Source: Anaerofustis sp. (GTDB lineage: Bacteria; Bacillota; Clostridia; Eubacteriales; Anaerofustaceae). From it: a stretch of 24,606 nucleotides of DNA. Of the stretch, positions 7,019-14,990 are shown piece by piece. Below the pieces are notes generated by a model. The model had not been told where the DNA came from, did not search any database, and saw only the letters and a list, made by a program, of their open reading frames with translations. Each line of letters starts with the position of its first letter. Positions within the stretch are counted from its first letter, which is position 1. The DNA lies in NCBI RefSeq assembly GCF_019420015.1, contig NZ_JAHZIA010000001.1, forward strand, positions 91,096-115,701, given 5' to 3'. The position numbers and the translations under genes were made by a program.

Positions 7019-7423
7019 TTAATTAAGTTCATTTAGTCTTTTGAGCCATTTTGCAATAGTTCCGTCTTTAAAAAGAGATAATAAAGCACCGTCACAAAAT
7101 CTCTCTGCTCTTACAGCTCCTACAAGTAATGCCATTACACATTTTCCATCCAAATCATCTACTAATGCATCAGTCATAGATTTTGATTCCCATTTGATTC
7201 CATTCTCATTAAGAATATCTGAATAATGATTCAATTTCATTTCTGGATGCTTATCAATAAATGAATAAAGATCGTCAATAAACTGATGCACCATTTTTGA
7301 GTAATTCACATATGGCATTTGGATAGGATGCTCAGATGTTCCATCATTTTCTTTATCAATTACCCAGTCACCTATACCATCACTTGATAACAACGGTAAG
7401 TACTTTATTAAACTCTCATACAC
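7019..7423 (-). CDS. DUF6508-like small protein
   Basis: 134 aa, soluble, from the ATG at 7423 behind a GAAAGGG sequence. The C-terminal block ALLVGAVRAERFCDGAL-LFKDGTIAKWLKRL resembles the conserved end of DUF6508 proteins, which occur in bacteria without a known biochemical role. I assign this from memory of the family pattern. It lies 17 nt after the DUF262 gene and 16 nt before the next gene, in one transcript. Confidence 0.72.
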   Translation of the reverse strand: MYESLIKYLPLLSSDGIGDWVIDKENDGTSEHPIQMPYVNYSKMVHQFIDDLYSFIDKHPEMKLNHYSDILNENGIKWESKSMTDALVDDLDGKCVMALLVGAVRAERFCDGALLSLFKDGTIAKWLKRLNELN

Positions 7424-7440
7424 AATTTATCACCCTTTCA

Positions 7441-9186
7441 TTAAAGCAATTCTGTTTCCAATTGTTTCCTCAATAATTTTTTTCTCTCTTCCATAAACTT
7501 AATGAAGTTTCCGTAAGTATAATCCATCTCCGGCAGATAATTTATTTTTCTATATTGGATTTTATCTGTATCAGTTAGGTAATTGGATTCAAACCAGTCA
7601 GAAAAATCTTTATCTTGTTTTTCTATATTCGGAATGGCTGCAAGCATCTGAAGATTACTTAAATCATTTACTTGATTTATATATTCATCAATTTGATTAG
7701 TTGGCACATCTCTTTTCCCTAGAGCTGTTCTTGTAAATTTACTCTTTGGATATATATGATCAATATGAAACTTATTATTGTAATCCAAAGAAGGATATAA
7801 CATCATCAAAACCATCAAGGTATCTGCTCTTCCATATTGAAGTTCTAACAAGTTTTCAATATCATCATCCGTAAATACAATAGTTTTACTTGTTCCCCTC
7901 AGCTTGTTAATAATCTCATCCAGTGGGAATTCTTTGTTTCCATTTGATTTTATAATTTCACGCAAAGGTCTAAGAACATTATCTGGTTGACCACTGAAGG
8001 TTCGTTTTATTAAGGACATTGTGAGCCATTTCTTTATTTTCTTTCTATTGCTTACAGTTGTTGATGAAACCTCAAAATTATTTGGATTACCTATCGTCAT
8101 AAGGTAGTATGCAATTGGAATAACCGCATTATTGGATTTCAAACTATCTCTTGAAAATCCAAAACTTGATACAAGCAGAAATGCTTGAGTGATTGATGTC
8201 TTAATTGTATGCCAATTCTGCTCTATCATGAGCATGTTCTGCTTGTTAAAGTTGTCTACCTTGAATGCAATATTACTGAATCCGGTAAGAACTAACGCTG
8301 CTTTCAAAATAAAATCCTTATTTACATTGAACCCTGAACCAATAGCGTTAATATAATCAACAAACTCTGTAATTTCTTTTCTGGCATCTAAAGTTTCCCA
8401 CTGTGCAGTAGCAATGGATAACAAAAGATCAGAATAACTAAGCACTGTGCCACCACTATTTACTCGTATAAAAATTTGGAGTACTTTATCCAACTCATTA
8501 GATCTAACCTTATAATAGCTGATACTTGGTTGTGTATGTATTACCTTAAATAGCTGCGACAATGTGGCATTTGCAAAAACACTCTGTTCCTTTGTATAAA
8601 TACCTGAAAATGCAATATTTTGCATAAGGAAATCCATGACATCACCTAATTCGGTCATATTTAGAATATCTCCTACTTCAAACCAATAGTGACTATTGTC
8701 ATTCTCCACTTCTTCTGCTGTAAGAAATGAAAATTCATATTTATCTGTTTCACTGTCTGCAGGTTCCACTATATTTAAATACAGTTTTCTTTCCGGAAAT
8801 GCAGATTCATTTTTCCATTGTTTGAATGGCATTTTATATGCATATGTGCCTTTTAATCCAATAAATATAGATGTCAGCCTCTGTTGTCCATCTAAAACCG
8901 CCATCACATTATCGTTTCCTGTAAGATTCACTTTTGGATTATGTCTAGCATTTTTTTCATGATAATTTTGTAAAAAAGAGTAAAATTCATAAAGAGTATT
9001 CTGTTCTCTATCAAGTTCCCAAAACAAGAATGCACCAAACGGATAATCTTGCATTACACTATCAAAAAGTCTCTCTATCTGTGAAGTATTCCATACAAAT
9101 TCTCTTTGAATCGATGGGAGTACATACTTATTAGCTGATATATCCCTTACAACCTCTGCTATAGTTAATGGTGACTCATAAGCCAT
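7441..9186 (-). CDS. DUF262/DUF1524 protein (GmrSD-like nuclease, probable phage defence)
   Basis: 581 aa with two recognisable ends. The N-terminal DUF262 domain has PSIQREFVWN (24-33) and a ParB/sulfiredoxin-like DGQQRLTS motif (99-106). In GmrS, SspE and BrxU this domain binds and hydrolyses nucleotides. The C-terminal DUF1524 domain has the His-Asn-His type nuclease motif HIDHIYP (474-480) and the helper DLSNLQML about 30 residues on. Fused DUF262-DUF1524 proteins are known as type IV restriction enzymes against modified phage DNA or as partners of modification-sensing systems. Which DNA this one senses is unknown. The start has AAGGAGG inside the end of the XRE gene, 3 nt upstream of the ATG region, so expression is coupled to the regulator. 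All key residues appear present. Confidence 0.92.
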   Translation of the reverse strand: MAYESPLTIAEVVRDISANKYVLPSIQREFVWNTSQIERLFDSVMQDYPFGAFLFWELDREQNTLYEFYSFLQNYHEKNARHNPKVNLTGNDNVMAVLDGQQRLTSIFIGLKGTYAYKMPFKQWKNESAFPERKLYLNIVEPADSETDKYEFSFLTAEEVENDNSHYWFEVGDILNMTELGDVMDFLMQNIAFSGIYTKEQSVFANATLSQLFKVIHTQPSISYYKVRSNELDKVLQIFIRVNSGGTVLSYSDLLLSIATAQWETLDARKEITEFVDYINAIGSGFNVNKDFILKAALVLTGFSNIAFKVDNFNKQNMLMIEQNWHTIKTSITQAFLLVSSFGFSRDSLKSNNAVIPIAYYLMTIGNPNNFEVSSTTVSNRKKIKKWLTMSLIKRTFSGQPDNVLRPLREIIKSNGNKEFPLDEIINKLRGTSKTIVFTDDDIENLLELQYGRADTLMVLMMLYPSLDYNNKFHIDHIYPKSKFTRTALGKRDVPTNQIDEYINQVNDLSNLQMLAAIPNIEKQDKDFSDWFESNYLTDTDKIQYRKINYLPEMDYTYGNFIKFMEERKKLLRKQLETELL

Positions 9187-9189
9187 TAT

Positions 9190-9405
9190 TTATTCCTCCT
9201 TTTTCCTCACATAAGTAAGCTCAACATCATATCCAAGTTCTTCCATCATACGAATGAATGTCTTGTTAACAACACCATCATTCTTTTTGATAATTCGATT
9301 AACATATGGACTTGATGTATCGGATTTCTCTGCAAGCTGAGCCTGTGTAATTCCGTTTTCTATACATTTAACTTTTACATCTACTTCTATATTGTTCTTT
9401 AGCAT
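9190..9405 (-). CDS. XRE-type helix-turn-helix regulator
   Basis: 71 aa from ATG 9405, chosen because AGGAGAG lies about 6 nt upstream; an upstream start at 9441 has no such site. The HTH is clear: ENGITQAQLAEKSDTSSPYVNRIIK gives two helices with the turn at SDTSS, followed by a short end ELGYDVELTYV typical of small Cro/C.-protein-like regulators. It is the first gene of the defence operon. It probably controls that operon by binding the palindrome next to the promoter, much as controller proteins of restriction systems do. Confidence 0.88.
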   Translation of the reverse strand: MLKNNIEVDVKVKCIENGITQAQLAEKSDTSSPYVNRIIKKNDGVVNKTFIRMMEELGYDVELTYVRKKEE

Positions 9406-9453
9406 ATTCACTCTCCTCGTGCTTATGAATTTATTGCACAAATAAGATAATTT

Positions 9454-9482
9454 ATTCTAACATATAATGCGTAATTTTTCAA
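9454..9482 (-). promoter_or_regulatory. Sigma-A promoter of the XRE-DUF262 operon
   Basis: On the minus strand TTGAAA (9482-9477), exactly 17 nt, then TAGAAT (9459-9454). This is a 5/6 match at each box. It is about 49 nt upstream of the XRE start and 30 nt beyond the recombinase terminator, so the defence operon is an independent transcription unit. Confidence 0.75.
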
Positions 9483-9487
9483 TTGCT

Positions 9488-9502
9488 GAAATGTTACATT
9501 TC
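9488..9502. promoter_or_regulatory. 15-bp palindrome beside the -35 box, candidate operator
   Basis: GAAATGT T ACATTTC is a perfect inverted repeat (7-bp arms, 1-nt centre), 5 nt upstream of the -35 hexamer of the XRE-led operon. Position and size suit a homodimeric HTH regulator. It could also be part of an attachment site, since it sits in the short gap at the end of the recombinase module. Confidence 0.5.
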
Positions 9503-9511
9503 CGTAAACAG

Positions 9512-9542
9512 AAAAAGCACCCAGACCAACAGGTCTGAGTGC
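9512..9542 (-). terminator. Intrinsic terminator of the recombinase operon
   Basis: On the minus strand GCACTCAGACC (9542-9532) pairs with GGTCTGGGTGC (9527-9517): 11 bp with one G-U, 4-nt loop, followed by TTTTT. It lies 14 nt after the stop of the second recombinase. Confidence 0.93.
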
Positions 9543-9555
9543 AACTCTACTGTAT

Positions 9556-11139
9556 TTATTCAACTTTAATTTCTGTCCCGTCCTTGAAAACTACTGTTAC
9601 TTCTTCCTTGCTTTTTACGACAATCTTTTCCACAAGGCTGCTCCAAAGTGCCTCGTCAAATTCGGTTATCAGTTCCGATTGTCCGTTGAGAACTGTGATG
9701 AATCTACCCATCTGCTCGTACTTAGCATCTTTTTCAGATATTGTAGTACAGACAGTATCGTATTCTTCTTTTAGCTTATTGTATCGCTCTACCAAGGAAT
9801 TATACTTTTTGTTGTACTCGTCCTGGTTCTGAGCCACTCTCGCATTCTCCGCTACAATATTCTGCGTCATTTCCACCGCAATAGCTATCTCTTCTTCCAA
9901 GGATTCTTTCTTTTTAACAAGGTCTGCCTTGTCACAAAGTGTAGTTCGTATCAGTTGAAGATTATCAAGGATTTCTGCTTTTTCTGTAATAAGCTGATTC
10001 ATCGCCTTTACAAAATATTCTTTGATTTCAAACTCCGTCAAATGTGGAGTTGAGCATCCGGTCTTGTGCCTGAACTTGTTATTGCACTGATAAATAATTC
10101 TCCTGTATTTATCGTTAGAATGCCAAACCTTGCTGCCATACCAACCACCACACTCAGCACACTGCACCTTGGAAGAAAAGATTGACACTCCGCTGTACCT
10201 TGTACTTCCTTTGCCTCTTCGCTGAATTTCAGCTTGTACTAAGTCGAATAATTCCGGTTCAATAATTGCCGGATGATTGTTTTCTACATAATACTGTGGG
10301 ACTTCACCCTCATTGGTTTTAGTCTTTTTCGTAAGAAAGTCCACTGTGTACGACTTCTGCAAAAGTGCATCACCCTTATACTTTTCGTTAGTTAGAATAC
10401 TGCGAACTGTTGACTGGCTCCAGTTATCTTTACTTGCAGGAGTTTTCAATCCTCTCTTTGTCAATTCATTTGCTATGGAATGCATTGTAAGTCCATCTAA
10501 GAATAGCTTATAAATCAGTTTTACCGTTTGTGCCTGTTCCTCATTGATTACAAGACTGCCATCTGGGGCTTTATCATAGCCGAGAAATCTGCTGTAGGCA
10601 AAGCTGACTTTTCCATCTGCAAAACGCTTTCTGTGTCCCCATGTGACATTCTCCGAAATGGATCTACTTTCTTCCTGTGCAAGAGAACTCATAATGGTAA
10701 GTAGTAGTTCTCCCTTGCTGTCAAACGTCCATATGTTCTCTTTTTCAAAGTAGCATTCAATATTGTGTTCTTTTAGTTTTCTGATGGTAGAAAGGGAATC
10801 AACAGTATTTCTTGCAAATCGGCTGACTGACTTTGTAATAATAAGGTCAATCTTTCCGGCAAGCGCATCAGCAATCATAGTATTGAAGCCATCTCTATGC
10901 TTCGTATTTGTTGCACTGATTCCTTCATCAGAATATAGTCCAGCAAATTCCCAATCATCTCTGCCTTTTATATAATTTGTATAATAGTCTACCTGTGCAA
11001 CATAACTTGTAGTTTGATCCTCATGGTCTGTACTTACACGGGCATATCCTGCAACCTTTCGTTTTTTCTTACTGTCCACAGGCTTGGCAGTAAATTTATT
11101 GATGGTTGCAGGTATTTGCGTTACTTTTCTTTTCGCCAA
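9556..11139 (-). CDS. Large serine recombinase (second of a pair), probable prophage integrase
   Basis: 527 aa with the full large-serine-recombinase layout. The resolvase catalytic domain has nucleophile Ser36 in GYARVSTD and the Arg-bearing segment TKSVSRFARNTVD (103-115). The recombinase domain spans about 185-300. A zinc ribbon has Cys327, Cys330, Cys352 and Cys362, and a coiled coil (about 385-480) is of the type that controls integration versus excision. The start is TTG at 11139, with GGAG about 12 nt upstream and inside the previous gene, overlapping it by 19 nt. Such enzymes cut and rejoin DNA at att sites without host factors. The coiled coil makes this the better candidate for the integrase of the pair. 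No catalytic residue appears to be missing. Confidence 0.93.
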   Translation of the reverse strand: MAKRKVTQIPATINKFTAKPVDSKKKRKVAGYARVSTDHEDQTTSYVAQVDYYTNYIKGRDDWEFAGLYSDEGISATNTKHRDGFNTMIADALAGKIDLIITKSVSRFARNTVDSLSTIRKLKEHNIECYFEKENIWTFDSKGELLLTIMSSLAQEESRSISENVTWGHRKRFADGKVSFAYSRFLGYDKAPDGSLVINEEQAQTVKLIYKLFLDGLTMHSIANELTKRGLKTPASKDNWSQSTVRSILTNEKYKGDALLQKSYTVDFLTKKTKTNEGEVPQYYVENNHPAIIEPELFDLVQAEIQRRGKGSTRYSGVSIFSSKVQCAECGGWYGSKVWHSNDKYRRIIYQCNNKFRHKTGCSTPHLTEFEIKEYFVKAMNQLITEKAEILDNLQLIRTTLCDKADLVKKKESLEEEIAIAVEMTQNIVAENARVAQNQDEYNKKYNSLVERYNKLKEEYDTVCTTISEKDAKYEQMGRFITVLNGQSELITEFDEALWSSLVEKIVVKSKEEVTVVFKDGTEIKVE

Positions 11140-12914
11140 TTTCTGCCACGCTCCTTCCTCATATTTTTCATACGCTGACTCATCTCGGCCTTACGCTCCG
11201 GTGTCCATTTTTCTTTCATAATCTGTCGCATATGTTCTTTTTGTTCTTCTGAGCAATGCCTGCCGCCACGCTTCGGTGGTTCAAAGGTCATCGGTGTTAC
11301 TATTCCATCTTTTCCAACAACTTCTAGCTGATAGCCGTCAATGTTTATTTGCTCTACTTTTTCTGCAAAAACCTTCTCGTCCCATTCTGCCATTCCGAGA
11401 ACTTCTGCAAGCTGAGATTTCAAAAAATCTTCTCTTAGTCCTTGTGCCTTACAAGCGGTTCTTTCAGCACATCGCCAATAATAAAATTTGCCATCTTCCG
11501 ATGAAGTTGATGGCTGAGTGCATCGCCTATAATTGCAGCCACAATGCTTGCATTTTAATTTACTTGTAAATACCGATGCACCTTTTGGATTTGTATTCTT
11601 CTTTCTTCTTTGCTTAGACACCTTATCTCGATATTCTTTAGTCCAACAATCTTGATGACCCGTATTCTCGCAAGGCCTAGTAACAATAGTTCCATCTTGC
11701 AAATGAATCTCCAGAGTATACCTCTTTGGAACATTGATAAAGTCTACCTTATCAAGGAAAACTTCATCATCAAATTCATCAATATCTAGAACCTCGGCAA
11801 GAACCTTTTTCATATTATCCTGGTTAATACTTGCTCCTACTTCGCAGTGTCCGCCTTTTTTCTTTCTTGAACCACATACCCAAAACTCTAATCTTTTTCC
11901 GTTTGGAGTTCGTGGCTTTCTGGTGTTATGCATATAGCTGACACCACAGTAAGGGCATTTAATCTTTCCCGTAAAACAAGAAATGTTAAGGCTCTTATTT
12001 GCCAACGCTCCCAGCTGTCTGCGTCTTGCCATTTCATCTTGTATATACTGAAATGTCTCAAGGTCAATAATTGCCTCGTGGGTATCTTCCACCCAATACT
12101 GTGGCAATTCTCCACGATTTTGCTTACGCTTTTTATTGATGGGGTCTGATATAAATTCCTTCTGAAAAAGCATGTTACCCGTATAAGTAATGTTGGTTAA
12201 TATCTTCTTGATATTAGAATCTCTCATCACGCAGCCTTGCCTAGTACGAATACCCTCAGCTTCAAGTTCTCTTTCCGTTTCCAGTCTTGATTTTCCATCA
12301 AGAAAATTTTGATAAATTCTCTTTACCACCTCTGCTTCTTTCGGAACAATGATTAACTCATCTCCTTGCCATTCATATCCGTAGATGTTGAAGTGTCCAC
12401 TTGCATTTAGCATACCTTCCTGCATCCTTTTACGAATGCCCCACTTCACATTATCCGATATAGAACGGCTCTCTTCTTGAGCAAAAGAAGCAAGTATGGA
12501 AAGCATCAACTCTCCATTACCACTTAAAGAATTGATATTCTCTTTTTCAAATCTGACCTCAATTCCTAAATTTTTTAGATGTCTTACTGTTTCAAGCAAA
12601 TCCACTGTATTTCTTGCAAATCGCTGTATTGACTTTGTAAGAATAATATCAATTTTTCCTTGCTCAGCATCTGCAATCATTCGTCTGAACTCATCACGCT
12701 TGACTGTACTTGTTCCGCTGATACCATTATCGGCATATACTCCAGCAAATTCCCAGTCCGGATTCTTTTGAATGAAATCATTGTAGTAACTTATCTGTGC
12801 AGAAAGCGAGTGATTCATTCGCTCTGATTCCATTGAAATTCTAGCGTATGCAGCAACCTTTTTTCTTTTCTTTATAGTTGGTATCGTACTCTCAATCTTG
12901 GTAATTGTACGCAT
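11121..12914 (-). CDS. Large serine recombinase (first of a pair) with duplicated zinc-ribbon module
   Basis: 597 aa. The catalytic domain has Ser27 in AYARISMES and TKSIQRFARNTVD (93-105); the recombinase domain spans about 175-300. The C-terminal half differs from its neighbour: it has no long coiled coil. A unit of about 130 residues occurs twice (about 312-440 and 446-575). Each unit has a CxxC...C zinc ribbon, then LAEVL-x-W/F-DE-x-VF-x-x-KV, a DG turn, and a basic helix. The zinc cysteines are 320/323 and 347/357 in copy one, 455/458 and 482/488 in copy two. The ATG start follows AAGGAGG at good spacing. It overlaps the next recombinase by 19 nt, so both are made together and may act as a pair or as alternatives. 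Confidence 0.92.
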   Translation of the reverse strand: MRTITKIESTIPTIKKRKKVAAYARISMESERMNHSLSAQISYYNDFIQKNPDWEFAGVYADNGISGTSTVKRDEFRRMIADAEQGKIDIILTKSIQRFARNTVDLLETVRHLKNLGIEVRFEKENINSLSGNGELMLSILASFAQEESRSISDNVKWGIRKRMQEGMLNASGHFNIYGYEWQGDELIIVPKEAEVVKRIYQNFLDGKSRLETERELEAEGIRTRQGCVMRDSNIKKILTNITYTGNMLFQKEFISDPINKKRKQNRGELPQYWVEDTHEAIIDLETFQYIQDEMARRRQLGALANKSLNISCFTGKIKCPYCGVSYMHNTRKPRTPNGKRLEFWVCGSRKKKGGHCEVGASINQDNMKKVLAEVLDIDEFDDEVFLDKVDFINVPKRYTLEIHLQDGTIVTRPCENTGHQDCWTKEYRDKVSKQRRKKNTNPKGASVFTSKLKCKHCGCNYRRCTQPSTSSEDGKFYYWRCAERTACKAQGLREDFLKSQLAEVLGMAEWDEKVFAEKVEQINIDGYQLEVVGKDGIVTPMTFEPPKRGGRHCSEEQKEHMRQIMKEKWTPERKAEMSQRMKNMRKERGRNWRKEK

Positions 12915-12958
12915 GAAATCAACCTCCTTCCTTACACATATATCACTCTAAAGCCCAC

Positions 12959-13135
12959 TTATATCAAGTCAATATCGGCAAATAATGTACCCAAAGTTGG
13001 CTGATATTTTTCCTGCATTTTTGTATCAATTATGGTGTACTCTTCCTTAGTTATAAGTCCATCATCAAGCATCTTTTTTGCTATACTCATGGTTATCTGA
13101 TACAGCTTTTCCTGTTTCATCTGCTCCTTACTCAT
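12959..13135 (-). CDS. SHOCT-like small protein of the recombinase module
   Basis: 58 aa from ATG 13135, chosen because GGAGG lies about 9 nt upstream; this gives an 8-nt overlap with the stop of the preceding gene. The core KKMLDDGLITKEEYTIIDTKM is the short helical pattern (helix, Gly-Ile/Leu-Ile/Thr-x-Glu-Glu, helix) of SHOCT domains, usually found at protein ends and thought to mediate protein contacts. It lies 44 nt before the first recombinase gene. Its place suggests it belongs to the recombination module, perhaps as a directionality or accessory factor; there is no direct evidence for that. Confidence 0.75.
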   Translation of the reverse strand: MSKEQMKQEKLYQITMSIAKKMLDDGLITKEEYTIIDTKMQEKYQPTLGTLFADIDLI

Positions 13136-13556
13136 TGCTTCCACCTCCGAATCTGTCGGTGATGTAGCAAGCATGGGAACAGTACTTTCTATCAACCTTT
13201 CCATACACTTGAAACTTCCTATGACAACCTGGGCATACCTTTGTCGTTATATTTTTATGATGAACTTCTTCACGATGAGAGTTCCACCACGTCATACGGC
13301 ATTTATCTGAGCAGAACTGTTTTTTCTTTCTCTTATCATTCTGTGGCACCGCCTTTCCACAATTCTTGCAATAGACTTTCTCTGATGAGCAATTAGGAAT
13401 TGTTGCTGGCACAACTGTTTCTGACTTAGCAAGGTTGTTTCTACGGCAGAAAGACTTGATGGTGTTTTCTGAAATATTAAGTTCCTTTGCAATTACTCTA
13501 TATCCAAGACCTTCTGCCCTCATATTTATAATTTGTGATTTTTTCATATCGTTCAT
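13128..13556 (-). CDS. Helix-turn-helix protein with two Cys4 zinc fingers
   Basis: 142 aa from ATG 13556, which lies 11 nt after AGGAGG; an upstream GTG at 13568 overlaps that site. Residues 5-40 are a sigma-70 region 4/resolvase-like HTH (GLGYRVIAKELNISENTIKS). Two finger-like units follow: Cys63/Cys66 with Cys82/Cys86 (FCSDKCR-x-WWNSH), and Cys108/Cys111 with Cys126/Cys130. It is probably a DNA-binding regulator of the prophage integration region. It is the first gene after the lysis terminator and is coupled to the SHOCT-like gene and the recombinases. No clear promoter is seen in the 60 nt before it. Confidence 0.82.
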   Translation of the reverse strand: MNDMKKSQIINMRAEGLGYRVIAKELNISENTIKSFCRRNNLAKSETVVPATIPNCSSEKVYCKNCGKAVPQNDKRKKKQFCSDKCRMTWWNSHREEVHHKNITTKVCPGCHRKFQVYGKVDRKYCSHACYITDRFGGGSNE

Positions 13557-13617
13557 AAGTAGAACCACCTCCTAAGTAACAGGCAAAGAAAATGGCTCAA
13601 ATTTTAACTTTTCACGC

Positions 13618-13657
13618 AAAAAAATGCCCGTCAGAGAAATTAATCTCCAACGGGCAT
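13618..13657 (-). terminator. Terminator after the endolysin gene, end of the late operon
   Basis: On the minus strand ATGCCCGT (13657-13650) pairs with ACGGGCAT (13631-13624). A second inner pairing GAGA/TCTC fills the space, and seven T follow (13624-13618). It lies about 20 nt after the endolysin stop. Confidence 0.9.
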
Positions 13658-13678
13658 AATGATTGCTGAGTTATTCAG

Positions 13679-14542
13679 TTATCTCAAGAGTTCATTCACT
13701 CTCTTCTGCACGGCATCGTAGTTATATCCGGCTTTGGTAAGTCTGTTCTTTCTATCTGCTCCGTTACCCCATTTGCCTTGAATGACCTCTCTTGCAAGCT
13801 CGTCTACCGTTTTGGTACTTGAGGCAGAAGTTCCATATACTACTTTTCCATTTGTATCAAATACAGAATATCCAGGATTTGCCTTTGCACATCTCTTTGC
13901 ATTTTCCAATGACTTAAATGCGCCCTTCTGTGATTTGACATCTGCCCAAGTCTTTCTTACTCGGTACAATCCTGTCGCTGTAGTTCCACCGGAAGATGAA
14001 CCGCCTAGTTCCGCAGTAACCTTTGCAGCAAGATCACCAAGTCTTGAATAAAGCCAGTCTCCCGGACAGGACTTATTCGCAAACCATCTGTGAACTGTAA
14101 GTACCATCTCATCAGATTTTGGCGAATAGTTCAGTGACTTGTTTTTATCTCCAAACCACAAAAGTTTCTTTTTGCCATTTCTTCTGCAGATATCTGTGCA
14201 AAGTTTGATAAGAGTTGCATATACCGTGCTGTTCATCGTATATGGATGTTTTGTATCGGATGCACACTCAATCGTGACGGCTCTCTGATCATTGGCATTA
14301 GAAGATGAACACCAAGAGCGGTTCTTCTCTTCTACATACATTCCGACTCTGCCATCAGGTCCGATACCATAGTTGCAGCTTGCCTGTCTTGAAGTAGGTG
14401 CAAAAATATTTCCTAAAGTTTCTACACTGCACTGACCAACCACACAATGCGGTGTGATTCTATCAATGGAATGTGTTCTCTGTCCGGAATGGTTCGGACT
14501 AAGTTTGGTGTAGGACACCATTTTGCTGTTTGTATAAGCCAT
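13679..14542 (-). CDS. Phage endolysin, N-acetylmuramoyl-L-alanine amidase with SPOR-like and Cpl-7-type wall-binding ends
   Basis: Cuts the bond between muramic acid and the stem peptide at the end of the lytic cycle. The start ATG 14542 gives 287 aa and follows AGGAAAAA; it lies 1 nt after the holin stop. The amidase_2 zinc ligands His32 (TPHCVVGQ), His151 (TVHRWF) and Cys159 (SCPGDW) are in place. A Ser/Gly linker (181-190) leads to a SPOR-like segment (191-236, GLYRVRKTWAD...VVYG). The C-terminal repeat (about 245-286, ELAREVIQGKWGNGADRKNRL) matches Cpl-7/CW_7 domains that bind the glycan chain. There is no signal peptide, so it depends on the holin. It is the last gene of the late operon. 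Confidence 0.93.
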   Translation of the reverse strand: MAYTNSKMVSYTKLSPNHSGQRTHSIDRITPHCVVGQCSVETLGNIFAPTSRQASCNYGIGPDGRVGMYVEEKNRSWCSSSNANDQRAVTIECASDTKHPYTMNSTVYATLIKLCTDICRRNGKKKLLWFGDKNKSLNYSPKSDEMVLTVHRWFANKSCPGDWLYSRLGDLAAKVTAELGGSSSGGTTATGLYRVRKTWADVKSQKGAFKSLENAKRCAKANPGYSVFDTNGKVVYGTSASSTKTVDELAREVIQGKWGNGADRKNRLTKAGYNYDAVQKRVNELLR

Positions 14543-14543
14543 A

Positions 14544-14957
14544 TTATTTTTCCTCACTTTCTGCTCTGTCATGGAGCTGTTCCAATACTGATTTGATTTT
14601 TACCGGGATAGGAAGTCCCAAATGTCCTGCATTTTCAAGAAGGCTCACACCTTCATTGGAAATGTAAAAGAAGATTACTGCTGTTCTAAGGACACTGCCT
14701 GTACCAATCACCTGCACATCAAGAATGTTTGCAATCCCGACAAGCAGGAAAATCAGCACCTTTCTGCAGATTCCCTTAAAGCCAACTGCACTTGACAGTT
14801 TCTTATCTGAGATGGCACACATCACTCCCGTGATATAGTCCGTGACTGCAAATAAAATGAGAGCGATAAGTAAGCCATCACATCCTCCTAAGAAGTAGCC
14901 AAGCCACCCTCCGATTCCGGCAAATACAAACTGAATCATGTTCCAAAATTCCTTCAT
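14544..14957 (-). CDS. Phage holin (phi29/Cp-1/TcdE-type)
   Basis: 137 aa from ATG 14957, chosen because GGAGG lies about 8 nt upstream; a longer reading to 15017 would run through a terminator hairpin. Hydrophobic segments lie at about 9-25, 28-47 and 63-86, with the conserved DYITGV-x-A motif in the second and a charged C-terminal end. Holins of this group build membrane pores that let the endolysin reach the wall at a set time. It sits directly before the amidase gene. A terminator stands between it and the fibre gene, so part of the late transcription may stop before lysis genes. Confidence 0.9.
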   Translation of the reverse strand: MKEFWNMIQFVFAGIGGWLGYFLGGCDGLLIALILFAVTDYITGVMCAISDKKLSSAVGFKGICRKVLIFLLVGIANILDVQVIGTGSVLRTAVIFFYISNEGVSLLENAGHLGLPIPVKIKSVLEQLHDRAESEEK

Positions 14958-14990
14958 TAATAATTCCTCCGTTTCTAAAAATTTGTATAG

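Noticed and set aside
13292..13492. 66-aa minus-strand open frame
   Set aside because: Alternative frame inside the HTH/zinc-finger gene, whose cysteine pattern and ribosome binding site favour the annotated frame.
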